Positions 1 to 11,456 of a stretch of DNA of 64,000 nt are shown here, in pieces; positions within the stretch are counted from its first letter, which is position 1; the number at the start of each line of letters is the position of its first letter. The position numbers and the translations under genes are program-made. The notes under the pieces were generated by a model, which searched no databases, was not told the origin of the DNA, and was given only the letters and a program-made list of their open reading frames with translations. The stretch covers positions 2,967,001 through 3,031,000 of the forward strand of contig OZ024843.1 of assembly GCA_964017145.1 (NCBI GenBank), in the 5' to 3' direction. The stretch is from Agrocybe praecox (lineage: Eukaryota > Basidiomycota > Agaricomycetes > Agaricales > Agrocybaceae).

Positions 1-830
1 CCGCTGGCTCGAGGTGATATCACCCAGAAACAGGCGCTAGGTTTCCTTGCTGGACAACTAACAGTTGGACTGGGTGTTCTTTTGCAGTTGAACTGGTACA
101 GGTAAGTACTTTTCTTTGTGTTTAATGTTGCACCAACTAAGGTCCTCGAATTTGAATTTACGAAAAGCATATTGCTCGGAGCTTCCTCACTATCGCTTGT
201 AACCATTTATCCCTTGATGAAAAGATATACCGATTGGCCGCAAGCTGTCCTCGGTTTGTATTTTAGCTTGACTGTTATATGGATTTAGGTATTAAGGTCT
301 TAAATTTATTAGGTCTTGCTTTCAATTGGGGAGCCCTTCTCGGGTGGTCTGCAGTAGCAGGCGTAGTTGACTGGAGTGTTTGTCTCCCTTTATACGCGGG
401 AGGGGTTAGCTGGACATTAGTATACGACAGTATATATGCTCATCAAGTCAGTATATTCTCATTTATAACGCCCAACACTAAGCAAACAATCCACATTATA
501 TACCAGGACAAAAGAGATGACGTGCAAGTTGGCATCCGGTCGACCGCTCTCTTATTTGGAGAAAATACGCGCCCTATTCTTACGGGCTTATCAGCATCGT
601 CGTTGTCTTTGATTTCTTATGCTGGGTACCTCAACGCTCAAGGAGAGGCATTTTACCTCGGGGTTGGCCTCGCAACCTTACAGCTTGCACGTATACTTTA
701 TAAAACTGACTTCGAAAGTCGTCCTAGCTGCTGGAAAGGATTCGTTGGCTGTGGTTGGGCCGGCTTCTGGATTTGGATGGGGGCTTTAGGAGATTATGCT
801 ATGCTTCCATCCTCGTTCCCATTCTCATGA
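1..830 (+). CDS. COQ2: 4-hydroxybenzoate polyprenyltransferase COQ2 (3' part)
   Basis: Integral inner-mitochondrial-membrane prenyltransferase that joins the polyprenyl tail to 4-hydroxybenzoate in ubiquinone synthesis. The gene runs in from the left edge, so the first Asp-rich motif and the presequence are missing. Visible exons are 1-101, then one beginning near 177 (after an AG), one beginning near 314 and one beginning near 505. Joined, they give hydrophobic helices typical of UbiA enzymes and the second Asp-rich motif read as [13 protein letters not shown], split by an intron after AHQ. This motif is diagnostic of the COQ2 branch. The protein ends at TGA 828-830. The only long open stretch, starting at 279, begins inside an intron, so its first Met is not a real start. 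It is convergent with the next gene. Identity is secure; exact splice sites were read by eye. Confidence 0.9.
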
Positions 831-1067
831 TCAAAACTTTGGTGAATGATGACGTTGTATTTGGTACAGGTATCTAAAATGCAAGGAATAAAAGAATAAA
901 ACGAAGTGAGTCATCGACTCAGAAATAGACCTAAAGTAGTAGTGTATGGACGGCTACAAGAAAGTAATAAGGATAAAACTGATTAGTGTGTGTCATACAT
1001 GAAGGACAGAGATCATGATGCGTAAATGAGAATGAATGATGAAAGTGCAGTATATCAGTAAAAGAGA

Positions 1068-3369
1068 TCAAGCTGAGGTTCGGTATGTTACAGATGACTG
1101 TATCCGAGACTTCAACCATCCCTTGAAGCCCACAACGAACAAGGTCCAGCAGAATGCCAAGCACGTCAGGGCGACTGAGAGGTTAAGGAACATCATGACA
1201 TCTGGATCGACAGACAAATGAGCAAACGTGTAGTTTCATTACCAGCAAAGTACGTACCGTCACGACCTCTCCTCATGGCGGCAATAGTAACTTCTTCAGT
1301 GGAAAACATAAACACAAGTCCTCCGCAAGCAAGGAAAAAACTTCCAAGGATCTCAGTGGGTGGTCGAGACGGGAGGACAGACCGAGGGGGTCCAAGCCAA
1401 AGGAAGAAGTAGGTCAAGCATCTCAAAACGGCGAAAGCGACAAGCAGATTTCCCCATAAAGCGTGAATTTCAACCTGAAATAGACATTTCAGATTAGACA
1501 CTTTCGATCTCTTGTCATGTCGGACGGATGCAAATGAATTACCTGAAAGAGATATGTCTGAGCATGAGCGGCCATTGCCGCACCAGTGACGCCAATGACC
1601 AAAGCTGGGAATGGGTTGAAACTCCCACTATAGCTGGGGGGTTCGGTAATAGCCTCGCTGGGGAGATCCAATGGACGAGATGAAGCAGGGAAGACGGAAG
1701 CAGCAAGCCATTTGCGAATGATTTTTGACTCTATGCCCATACCAATGATACCAGCAAACCAGAACATGACCTATTGGAAGCAAATAAGTTTCCAGGTTAC
1801 CACAAAAAATTCCCAGACTTACTGCAATGCTGATGTGCTGGATTTGTTTAGTAGTGAACGGATCGCCGGGGTGTGCACCGAATCTTTCCATCCATGTGTT
1901 CATGGCACCGTAAAGGAAGATGACAAATGATTCTACGAATTCGGCCGTGTATGGGTCTCCAGAAGCAGCCCTGTTCCATGCCCATCCGAGATCCGCAAAA
2001 GATCCAAGGAAGCGCGCGAAGGTCAGAAGGCCATAGCACCAAAAAATACCACCCTCTGTAAAAACCCGTAGTTGAGATGGACAGATTTTCTGGGAAAGGG
2101 AAACTCACATACTGATGAGGTGGGCAAGGCATCCGTTAACATAGTTCTGTCTGCATCCGCCTGTAATGACAGAATGAGCCTTTGCTCTTGCCCTATAACA
2201 AATACTTACCAGTATAAATGACAATTCCCAATAATAACTGCACAAACCCGGCAAGGATAAGAGATCTTTCAACGACTGCAAAAACGCCTGAGCCAATTCT
2301 ACGCAGAAGGCTTCTAGATCGCGACAAAGATGTCTTTCGTGCCTGAGCATCCAAGAATGTATCCGAAGAGTGGCCCGGAGAATGAGTTCCGAAAACAGTG
2401 CCTTCAGAAGTAATAGAGTACCCCCGCTGGTGGTGTCGAACGTCATTGGCCCACTGTTCTGTGTTATCGATGTCGTTGGAATTCATGTCTTGGAGGTCAA
2501 TAGATTCACGAAGCATCTTCGCCGACTCAAATTCTTCAGGTTCCTCCGAGACTACTCCAGTATATGTGGCGTTACTTGATTGTGGTTCTTGTTTTTTGAT
2601 GACAACGTCCCAGAACGACTTGAACGATCTGTCCGAGCTGCGGATGAACGAAACGAAACGGCGTATAGCGGCGATGATGTCCAAGGTAGATAACGAAAGG
2701 GCAACCAGGATAACCAGATATCCTTGTGAGCGATGCACGGCACCTATTATTGGTTACTTTAGTGAGCACTCGAGCACCGTCCACCGATCTTCTCGGAACT
2801 AATTGACTAACCTTCGTACCTAGTATATTGTGATTAGAAATATTGGTAGATTCGTAATCATGAAACAGTCCTCACATATTTGGGGTCATTTTACGGTAGA
2901 TACCGCTCGCTGCGCAACCTAACGCACAAAAGCCGTAAAATGAGAGGGTCACCAAACCGTGGGCTGCATGATTGACAGAACGCAAGGCGATTCCTTTGGA
3001 GAATTAGACAAAAGCGGGACAAAAAGACGAAGCAAACTCACCAACGGGAAGTGAAACGAAGAAAGCGAGACACATAAATATTCCATGGAATATCATTAGA
3101 CCTTTATGTCGGTTTTCATAGCCATCGTCTTCCCAATCAAGAGTGTAATATGAAGGGGGAGTTGGGGCGTGATACATCGTAACTTCGGTTTCGTTAAGGA
3201 CGAGAAGAGGTGCGGCATGAGGATTGTGGTGGTGGGCGCCGTTTCGTTTATCGTGGAAATCCATTGAGCGTCTATCGAGTGAGTCGGCATCGATATATGG
3301 AGATGCATAAATGCACTGTGCGAGCACTATGCAGAACACGGGAATGACGCTAAACGGACTAATTTTCAT
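1068..3369 (-). CDS. Ytp1-like multi-spanning membrane protein
   Basis: Fungal Ytp1/DUF2427-type membrane protein of unknown biochemical function. I chose the start at 3369 because the residues that follow form a clean signal peptide (MKISPFSVIPVFCIVLAQ, cleavage near YASP). An upstream in-frame ATG at 3522 would bury this signal. After an acidic/His-rich lumenal segment comes the DUF2427 region with KGLMIFHGIFMCLAFFVSLP, then a second helix with NHAAHGLVTLSF, a charged cytoplasmic loop of about 130 residues containing a Ser/Arg-rich stretch, and at least six more hydrophobic segments. The C-terminal half matches the Ytp1 C-terminal module (for example GAMNTWMERFG and TYFFLWLGPPRS). At least seven introns are needed. 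The last coding exon is reached through an intron with its donor near 1250 and stops at 1068. Family assignment is good; the function is not known. Confidence 0.82.
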
Positions 3370-5286
3370 GGCGGAATGAAGGGGGGAGAAGAGGAGGAGG
3401 AAGAGGGCGGCGGGTGAGATTGTTATAGAAGGTTTTAGAAAACTGCTTTCCGGAATTTGTGAACAAATAAATGATCGCAACGGAAGCAACAATTGACTCA
3501 GGTTGACTGACAAAGCGAGCAAGACATGGCCCCGAGGAAATCTCCGTTACAGTCAGACAAATTTAGGTATCAAAATAAAACCTGCGCCAAATTGCCCCCA
3601 AGTTCTCCTTCCGTTTAGGTCACTTGTTCGTCAATTGATAGACCGGCATTGATTATGTATTGCTCCGAAAAGGTAGCTTCTGCGGTCTCGATTACAATCG
3701 TCATGATTAATCGCACTTTGAGTGCTGACATATAATCCGACAATCGGATTTATCGATTGGTGGACAGTAGTTTATGGCAATCCGAATACAAGTCTGGCCT
3801 TCCAATTCAGCTTGGCCTCGAACCACGAGTGGCCAGTAGAATCCAGTCGACTTGACATAGCAGAAAACATAAAGCAGAGTATGCCAAGTGTCACTGAAAT
3901 CCAGAATTCAGGGTGCAAGCGGAGAGAAAGAACCGGTACAATGCTTAGAATCTAACTCGGTGATCGTTCACGTGTCTTACACGGGCATTCATTCCAAACA
4001 CATTTATTGCCACGGTACCGCCTACAAAAGTTATATGAAAAAAAACGACGTCGCCTGGGACCGTTCAAGCCAGAAGAATCGTCACCTGAATGAAATCTAA
4101 GGGGCCAAAGTGGAGGTTGGCCTACCATCCGATTACGCTCTTCCGATCCACAATAGCCTCGAGGCAGGTGGACCTGAGCCTGGTTTTGGAAACCACGCAA
4201 GCAACACGGCTGGAGTGCTTACACTTTTGGACACAGAGATTTTGTAATCAGTAAATCCCGTAATTTCTCTCATGTCATACTGCGGCAGTCTGTTATGTAC
4301 CATGCACCAGGTGGGCTCCCCGACGCTTTGGTGGAGCCTGGAAAGGTGTAACAGCTAAGGACGGGTCTCGCGGTCACCAATGGTCTGGTCCTCAAGTCCC
4401 AAGTATGATATCTTGAGAAATTACGAGGGTAGCGGTCATAGAAATAAGGCATCAAACTGACCTCATGACGGAACCTGAAGAATTTGCGGCCGCACTGCAG
4501 ATCATTATTTTTGGTATATTTTCCGATCTTGTCCGATCCCAGGTTCTTGGGAAAAATTGGGATGAGAAGTATGTGCTTGCTTCAATCCAGGATACCGCGG
4601 TAGAAGGCGAAAGCATTCAAAGGATGTTACTAGGCAGCCGCAAGACATGTTATATGATGCATGATGTCAGACTCATGGATCGTCTAGCGAAGATTTGCGC
4701 ATCCCGACCACCCGAATGGTGCGCGATTTGATACAGAATGGTACGCAGCTCTTGATGAATGTTCCTGTGCTGTGGTATAATATGTGCACCAGGCTATAGC
4801 GCCTAGTAGCGAATGTAAGTCGGAGGCAAGGTGAAAACCCCAAAGTTCCTTTTCACACTACGACTAAGAGTTGTCACCTATGTACATCATTTTCCCATAG
4901 TTGTGAGTATAAATTTAATTGAGCGTCATGGAGTGGATGGCATATCCTCTTGAAGATGACATATGCCAGGCATAACCCTCAAGAGATTTGTGTGCAGCGT
5001 TCATTGAATGGACGGTAAATCTGCGCAGGGTAATGAAGGCAAATCAAGCAAGACTGGGCCAACGAGAGGCAACAGAGAGACTTCCTATTTAGATTGAATG
5101 GGTGCCGGGAAATGCCGAATAATGATCGTGAGTAAAAACGAAAACAACTCCGAACGACGCTCCGGCGGCAGTGCAGGCAAGATAATCCTCTCACGAGAAC
5201 CACCTGTGGAGGCCGCCTGCTCCACAGACGTTGAACATCTATGGACTTTATCTAAAAATTCGACTATACTGCTGTCAGAAAACATC
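3370..5286. other. Intergenic stretch with possible gene remnant
   Basis: This 1.9 kb lies between two divergent genes and holds both promoters. I could not assemble an intact gene in it. Some short plus-strand stretches look protein-like: a basic run at about 4040-4090 reading KKRRRLGPFKPEESSPE, an open stretch from about 4123 with PSDYALPIHNS, and an 88-codon open frame at 4465-4731 (MTEPEEFAAALQIIIFGIF...). They sit in different frames and no GT...AG pair I tried joins them cleanly. The composition resembles fungal transcription-factor regions, but no Zn2Cys6 cluster is visible. Either this is a decayed gene or an intron-rich gene I cannot solve by eye. Confidence 0.3.
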
Positions 5287-7672
5287 ATGTCCGTTACAAA
5301 CTGGAGGCAATATATCTTGGGGAGACCCCATGCTAGTAAACAAGAAAATTTGCTGTTAGCCAAGATCGACTGGTTTATTCTGTCGTACTGCTGCTTAATG
5401 GTGTGTATTCGTAAAATGGCGAGTTTCTTTCGTGAACCTGACATGAGCCCTAGTATTTCTCAAACTGTACGGCTTGGGCTATGTATGCTTGTTCCACCCT
5501 CATGCTCCTTCAGACTTGGATCGTTCGAATATCAACAATGCATATGTATCGGGAATGAGAGAAGAGCTGAATATGTTCGGGAAGCAAATAAATGTCAGAG
5601 AACTCATCTATACATCTCCGTTGCAATGGTTCTGACGCTTCTTCAGAATATCAACACCATATTCACATGTGGTTATATCATCGGAATGATACCCAGTACG
5701 CCTGTATTCGTTGATGTATCCTTATTCTAGATCCTAACTGCCGAATCCGATACTACATCAAGACAATCTTATGCTACAGGTTGTATCACCTCGTATCTGG
5801 TTTCCATCCATGCAAATTATCTGGGGCGTGCTCACCTTCTGGTAAGTATGGAAGAATAGATGCATCCTGCAGTGGTATTTGATGATCTCTGCTTTCTGTT
5901 TTAGTACTAGCGTAACGAAGAACGTCGAACAAGTAAAGCTCTAATCATTTCAGTATGACCAGCTGTTGATGTTCATCAGATCTATGTCATTCGCTTCTTT
6001 CAAGGAATGGCGGAATCGTCGACATTCGTAGGAACTCATTACATCTTGGGGTCGTACGTTTGGTCCATCACTATCATTTTGCACTTTACCCTGATGCAGT
6101 TTACTCATCTACAGATGGTACAAACCCGAAGAACTTGGGAAGCGTTCTGGAATATTTACAAGCTCGGGGTTAGCTGGTACATTGTGAGCATATTATTTTT
6201 ACCCAGCTACTCATCGGAAATTGTTGAGTTCAACTTGATTGCGCCACTAGATTCTCCGGAGTCTTACAAGCGGCGGTCTACCGGTAAGATCTCAGGAAAA
6301 TGAAGCGCAAGAGAACGCTAACTTTATCTGCAGAAACTTGAACGGAGTAGGAGGACGAAGTGGCTGGAGATGGCTGTAAGTTTTGGCTATTATCTTTCGC
6401 CTATGGCGCTCATATCTATTATGTACTTAGCTTTATCATTGATGGCATAATTACCATGCCGATTGCTCTGTACGGATTTCTCGTTTTCCCAGACCTCCCA
6501 CGCACAACAAAAGCGTTTTATCTTTCCGAAGAGGTATAGTTTTTGTGTTCCACGTTCCCAACGCGTTTTACTAGAAACTGAACGCGTAATTGTCAGGAAC
6601 GTATTTTAGCCTACCAACGTCTAGAGGAAGTCGAGACGTTGGAACAAGCCAAATCCCGACCGCTCTCCTGGAATCTTCTCCGGAGAATTCTAAGTCGTTG
6701 GAGATACTATGGCTGCAGCCTCTTGGTGAATATGTTTTTATTTATTTATTGATTATCACTAATACTAATCACTACGTACTGTAAAAGTTTGCGATCTCCG
6801 GAGAAACGGAAAGTTTTGGTTCGAACAACATCATGGGGCAATGGATGAAAGCTATTGGAGGGTTTACCGTTGAACAAATAGGTAATTAAACTTATACACG
6901 CTCAAATTCTAAGCAGTCAAATGAAAGTACTCCATCCTCTAGACTTCTATCCTTCAGGTGTCACTGCAGTAGCTATTGTGTCCACATTGGTATGCGCAAC
7001 TTGGACGGATCGCACACAAGTACGCTGGCCCGTTTTAGTTTTCATGTCTGTGGCATGCATCATTTCCGCAATATGTATCCTTGTCTGGAAAAGTCCAATT
7101 GGTCTTAAATTTTTTGCGTATTGTATGTATTGATGTCATGTTTCCTTGCCACGCCTCTGACCCGAGTGCTTCTCTTATAGATTTAGCAGGCGCATCTTAT
7201 GCAGGACAGGCAACAACTTTCGCGTGAGCATTTTTTCGTCCGATGTTTCTGATCATCAAGCAATTTGGACTGACTGTCATTAGTTGGGCGAACCAAATCT
7301 GTGCCGATGATGATCAAGAGCGCGCGGTAGTACTAGCTTCCATGAAGTTAGCGTTCTTCTGATTTCGATGGCGGTGACTGACATTAATATCTTCATAGCA
7401 TGTGGAACAACGTCGTTAATGCCTGGTGGTCCATCGTCTTCTACCCAGCAACAGATGCACCCCGCTTTAAGAAAGGCATGATTGCCATGATTTGCGTAAG
7501 CGTGGCCACGCTTGCAATTACCTGGTTGGTGTACTTCCTGGAGCGTAGGGAGTGGCGGAGGCGCGATAGCTTAGAGGCACCACAATCCGAGAGAGTGGAG
7601 CAAGATGATGGTGACACTCCTGAAAACCCAGATGCAACGTCGAACAAAGAAAAGACAGAACCAAACTTATAA
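5287..7672 (+). CDS. MFS transporter, Dal5/Fen2/Liz1-type anion:cation permease
   Basis: Plasma-membrane major facilitator of the allantoate/pantothenate/vitamin (ACS) family, expected to take up an organic anion with protons. The substrate cannot be read from sequence. Start chosen at 5287 because MSVTNWRQYILGRP followed by the helix-1 motif KIDWFILSYCCLMYF matches family N-termini; the open frame extends up to 5098 without support. Exons join as YFSNYLDRSNINNAYVSGM, then NTIFTCGYIIGMIP, RFFQGMAESSTFVGTHYILGSWYKPEELGKR, GWRWLFIIDGIIT and PDLPRTTKAFYLSEEER, all standard in the family. The C-terminal tail is acidic and cytoplasmic. The raw strand looks broken by stops, but all are inside introns. 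One exon, 5454-5466, is only 13 nt. No missing helix was noted, and the gene appears functional. Confidence 0.88.
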
Positions 7673-8141
7673 AAGTCATTCTATCGACGTGAACGAGTCG
7701 CGATTCCTTTGAGCACAATAATAAGGGAAGCATATTCTTTGCTATTCTCCTTCCACAGACGAAAATTTTATCACCGACTAAGCGCTTTGAGCACCAATCA
7801 GGGGCAGCCCTATCCCTTGTTCTCTACATTATTGTGACCATGTGCTATATAGATTGCCTTGATTTTAGAATAAACATCACCATGTATGGAGTATATAGTG
7901 GGATTGGGCGGCAGGAGGTGATCAAATTAATTGATTAAGATATGCCATCCTATAATTGACGTCAAGGAATGATAATCGATGGTAAAACAAAATCCACGAC
8001 TTTGATTTCAGGGAGGTATGAACAAAGATATGTAGTAATGCATGACGAAAAGCACTGAGAAATATGTAAAGAAAAACTATACAAGAAGACTGTTACTCTA
8101 GATTTATATCGGTGGGTCAAATAATACATCTGGTGAAAGCT
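7673..8141. other. Convergent intergenic region
   Basis: These 469 bases separate two convergent genes and should hold both 3' UTRs. The sequence is AT-rich, with AATAAAC near 7868 on the plus strand. I see no open frame, RNA gene or repeat worth naming. Confidence 0.5.
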
Positions 8142-9209
8142 TTATAGGTCATCCATACTGAAGTCGATTTCGACCTTTTCACCTGGCTTGAATGCGGGAA
8201 GGCCTAAAAAATACGTGAAGTCAGAAGAAAAACAAAACATTTGGACACGAGAGATCGTACCGAGGTATGGGCAGCTGGCACATCTAAATGCATCTCCCAA
8301 AAAGCAGCTTCCACAGCTGCTTGTAGCCTTTGGTGCAGCTTTAGCAGCAGCAACCAACCTTTCTTTCTCAGACTGGTCCACTTCCATAGCTTCACCATTT
8401 TGGGAACCATCTAAAAGTACGACCTTGCTATTCTTGCGCTCCTCTTCTTCAAGCTCCGCGAGTCCACACGAGCATCCCTTGCAAGCCTTCTTACGACGTG
8501 GTGCGGTTGGATTCACAGGCTCACATGTAGGGACTGGCCGTGCTTTGTCTGCGGGTGTGAGCAACGATTCGGCATCAATCAGAGGTGTCGAGGGGGATGA
8601 GGTAAGGGCCCAGAGTGCTTGTTTCTTCGCAGGGTCGGCTTTTCGGTTGAGCTTCATCAGTGGAACTGAATTAGCGGGCCGATTTTTCAGAGAAATGGAG
8701 CTGGTGTGTGCGGGCTTCTGTGCGTGAATGGTTCCACTCTCTGGGATGGAAGAGAGTACGTTGAAGCCGGCAAGCGTGAGTTCCGAGGGGAGAGTCTGGA
8801 ACCCGGATGTCAAGTTCAGCAGGTGGAGTGTTCCCAATGGTGTCAAGCCAGTGTGGAGTTGCGACAGCAATGAGGGCAGCTTTTGGTTTACAGAGTCGTA
8901 ATCAGATGAAGCCAGGGTGATGTGAATCGATGCGTAGGAGGAGGGTGTTAAAGTGGTAGCTATTAACAAATCAGACAGCGTATGAAGATTTTAAACAGAT
9001 TATTGCGAACCTTCATCCACCAATCTGTCCAGAAGCTGCTTGTCGACAGTCCGTGTAGGCTCCAACTCTGATATGAGTGCCTGATACTTGCCATCCTGTG
9101 CGGTGGAAAGGGACCCAATTACAAGTGCAGCACCTTTCAGATACGTTGGAGATTGTGCTGAGGTCGAGGGAAAGTCGGCAGAGGGGGTGTATACTGCAGT
9201 TGGAGACAT
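8142..9209 (-). CDS. DRE2: Fe-S cluster assembly protein DRE2 (anamorsin)
   Basis: Cytosolic/intermembrane-space electron-transfer protein that works with the flavoprotein Tah18 to feed electrons to cytosolic Fe-S cluster assembly. Three exons: 9209 to about 9011 (start MSPTAVYTPSADFP), a long middle exon, and a short last exon ending DFSMDDL at 8142. The N-terminal third is a degenerate SAM-methyltransferase-like domain, then a linker. The C-terminal CIAPIN1 domain carries both signature motifs: the first Cys of motif A in CEPVNPTAPRRKKACKGCSC (CX13-14CX2CXC type) and motif B CGSCFLGDAFRCASCPYLG (CX2CX7CX2C). All eight cluster-ligating cysteines are present. It is followed on the same strand by the forkhead gene, with no functional link apparent. 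Confidence 0.95.
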
Positions 9210-9588
9210 GATAGATGGTCTTCCTGAGGCACTCTAAGTGGTGACCTATAAAGGAGGAAATTTATAATATTAATCAGCGCGATCCTATAATTGGCAGATT
9301 GCTGTATGACATCAGCAATTCTTAGGTAATCAGATTCGGCCGAATCTCAAATGCTTGGTGAAAAACCTAGCGAAAAAAGTTCATTACACTATACAGAAGA
9401 GGCAGAAAACTAGAAACTCCAAAGCAGTGAATAATGTAAGTGTGTACGCAAGGGTCTACACAAGGGTCGCACAAAAGAAAACTAGCTACGTGATTGTACA
9501 GAGATAAAAAATCGAAAAAGCGAAGACATGATAAAACGACATTAAGGGCATCAGGGAATAAAGTAGCATCTCGAGTAACACATGTCCT
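9210..9588. other. Promoter of DRE2 / 3' region of forkhead gene
   Basis: Tandem minus-strand spacing of 379 bases. It contains the upstream region of DRE2 and the 3' UTR of the forkhead gene. No further gene or repeat is visible. Confidence 0.5.
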
Positions 9589-10952
9589 TCACTGTGGTGC
9601 CTGCTGCTGCCCTTGCTGCTGTAGCTCAGCGGGATTCGTTTGCGGTGGTGGTGGTTGCATGTGAGGAGCCATAGCATGCATCATCTCAGGGTTTATCGGC
9701 GGAGGCATCAGAGCACTTCGTACCCGGAACAGCATCATCCGATACCACTCCGGGTCAACACCAGCCTTTTCCTGTTCAGAAGTGATTTGCTGTAGGTGCC
9801 CCAATTCCTTTATCCATGCCAGGCGCCAGTTAACATTCCCGTGCTCATCGACCTCAAGGGTCTCTTCGGGTGATATAGGCAGTGGCGGGATACCAGGGAT
9901 TGGAGGAGGATATCTCATGCCAGGCATCATTGCGAAATTAGGATCGAATGTCATGGGGCTGTAGCTAGGATCAGTGAGCTTGCAGATCATGAGTAAGCAC
10001 AAAAAAAGACGACCGACGGGAAAGGAGCATATGGGACAGGTTGTTGCTGTTGTTGCGGCCGGGGCGCACCATTCTCATCTAGAGGAGGAGAGCCAACAAA
10101 CTGATTGGCTTCATCGTATGAGCCCTCTTGAGGATGGTAGTCTGCATCCGCCTCCTCAGACCCACGGTTCTTGGAACCCTTGGACTTCTTTTTCCGGATC
10201 CGGTGCACGCCTGTACGGGGATCAACGTTCTCGTTGACGGTCCAGTATGAACCTTTGCCACGGTCTGTCAGAGGACGAGGGACCTTTTCGAAACATGGGT
10301 TGAGGGAAAGGTTGTGCCGGACTGAATTCTGCAATAAAGTTTTTCAGTGCTCTGTTTGGATGCGACACTTTGGAATAACAAGGGAAATAAACTCTCAACA
10401 ACAAACAGTGCCAGTCAAATAACAACATCGCGTCGCGCGACGCGTTTTATGACGAAACCGCTTCAACATTTGGTAACTTGTATTTCTACTGAAAATGAAA
10501 GATTTTCGCGATTGCTCACCTTCCAACCGTTGGGGGCAGTTCGGAAATACGGAAACTGCGGAACAGGAAAAATTACAATTGAGACTCTTTCAACAAAACG
10601 GCCCTTTTTGAACATACTCTTGACTCAATCGCGTAGTAAATATCCTCTAGTAAGAGCTTCTGATTCGGTGAACCTTTGATGGCGTATCTAAATGAAAGAA
10701 AGCCATGTTAGTGGCCATAAATTTGCGCGAGTTGCATGTTAAAACAACTCATATTCACTCCCTAACTTACCGAATCAGAGTCGAATAAGGGTAAAATGGC
10801 TTGCTGCCTGGAGGACCGTCTCTTAGGGAGTCGAGATTAATAGGAAGACCACCAGTAAGATCGCTTTCTTGTGGGTAGTAATTCCCAGACATATCAGGTT
10901 GGTTGGGGTCCGTCATCATGGGTTGCATTCCCTGAGGGGGCTGTTGGGACAT
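9589..10952 (-). CDS. Forkhead-domain transcription factor
   Basis: Nuclear DNA-binding protein with one forkhead (winged-helix) domain at about residues 50-128. Joined exons read [18 protein letters not shown], then [16 protein letters not shown], then [20 protein letters not shown] and [10 protein letters not shown]. The recognition-helix core [10 protein letters not shown] is intact. A basic stretch follows ([13 protein letters not shown]), probably the nuclear localisation signal and wing-2 extension. The rest is Pro/Gln/Met-rich and disordered, ending in a [14 protein letters not shown] tail. Start at 10952 ([13 protein letters not shown]) is the first Met with this composition. Forkhead proteins in fungi often time mitotic gene expression, but orthology to Fkh1/2, Hcm1 or Fhl1 cannot be decided here. 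No FHA domain is visible, which argues against Fkh1/2 and Fhl1. Confidence 0.9.
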
Positions 10953-11456
10953 AACTGACTTAGGCGTATATGAGGACGGTTTACGGTCTCAATTGCAGCT
11001 GTTTGTCGTTAGTTTGGCGGGGGGGATGGTGGTTGAAGGCAAGCAAACAAGCCACGGTTCAAACTGCTTATGTCAGAGACGTGGGAATAACAAAACTCCA
11101 CGCACGGACCCGCAGAACAGCGAGAATTCAATGATAGGACGTCTACATAAGATAAACATTGAGGACAGAAGTGTTTGTGTGGAAAGCGGAAGAGGGGACG
11201 GAGGAGGACAAGTGTTTGGTGTGTCTGCAGCCACTAGGTTCAACATACCCCGACAGCGTCCAAATTGTGGATGACACGGTAAAACACAGTCCAAAGCAAG
11301 TCCACACACAAACAACAATTTAGTAAACAACAGCCTCGTTTTCTCATTTCCCTCCGAAATTCCCTCCTTACTGTCCGAAACTCATACATTACCCTCTCTC
11401 TCACTATATTTACGCTACAATGTACACAGAACCCCGTTGTAAGAAATACTTCGTTG
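10953..11456. other. Forkhead promoter / STRIP 3' region
   Basis: 504 bases between two tandem minus-strand genes. One 85-codon minus-strand frame (11073-11330) has no family resemblance and a composition typical of UTR. I see nothing else here. Confidence 0.5.

Noticed and set aside
5400..7400. MFS permease as a pseudogene
   Set aside because: The stops are intronic; splicing restores all family motifs.
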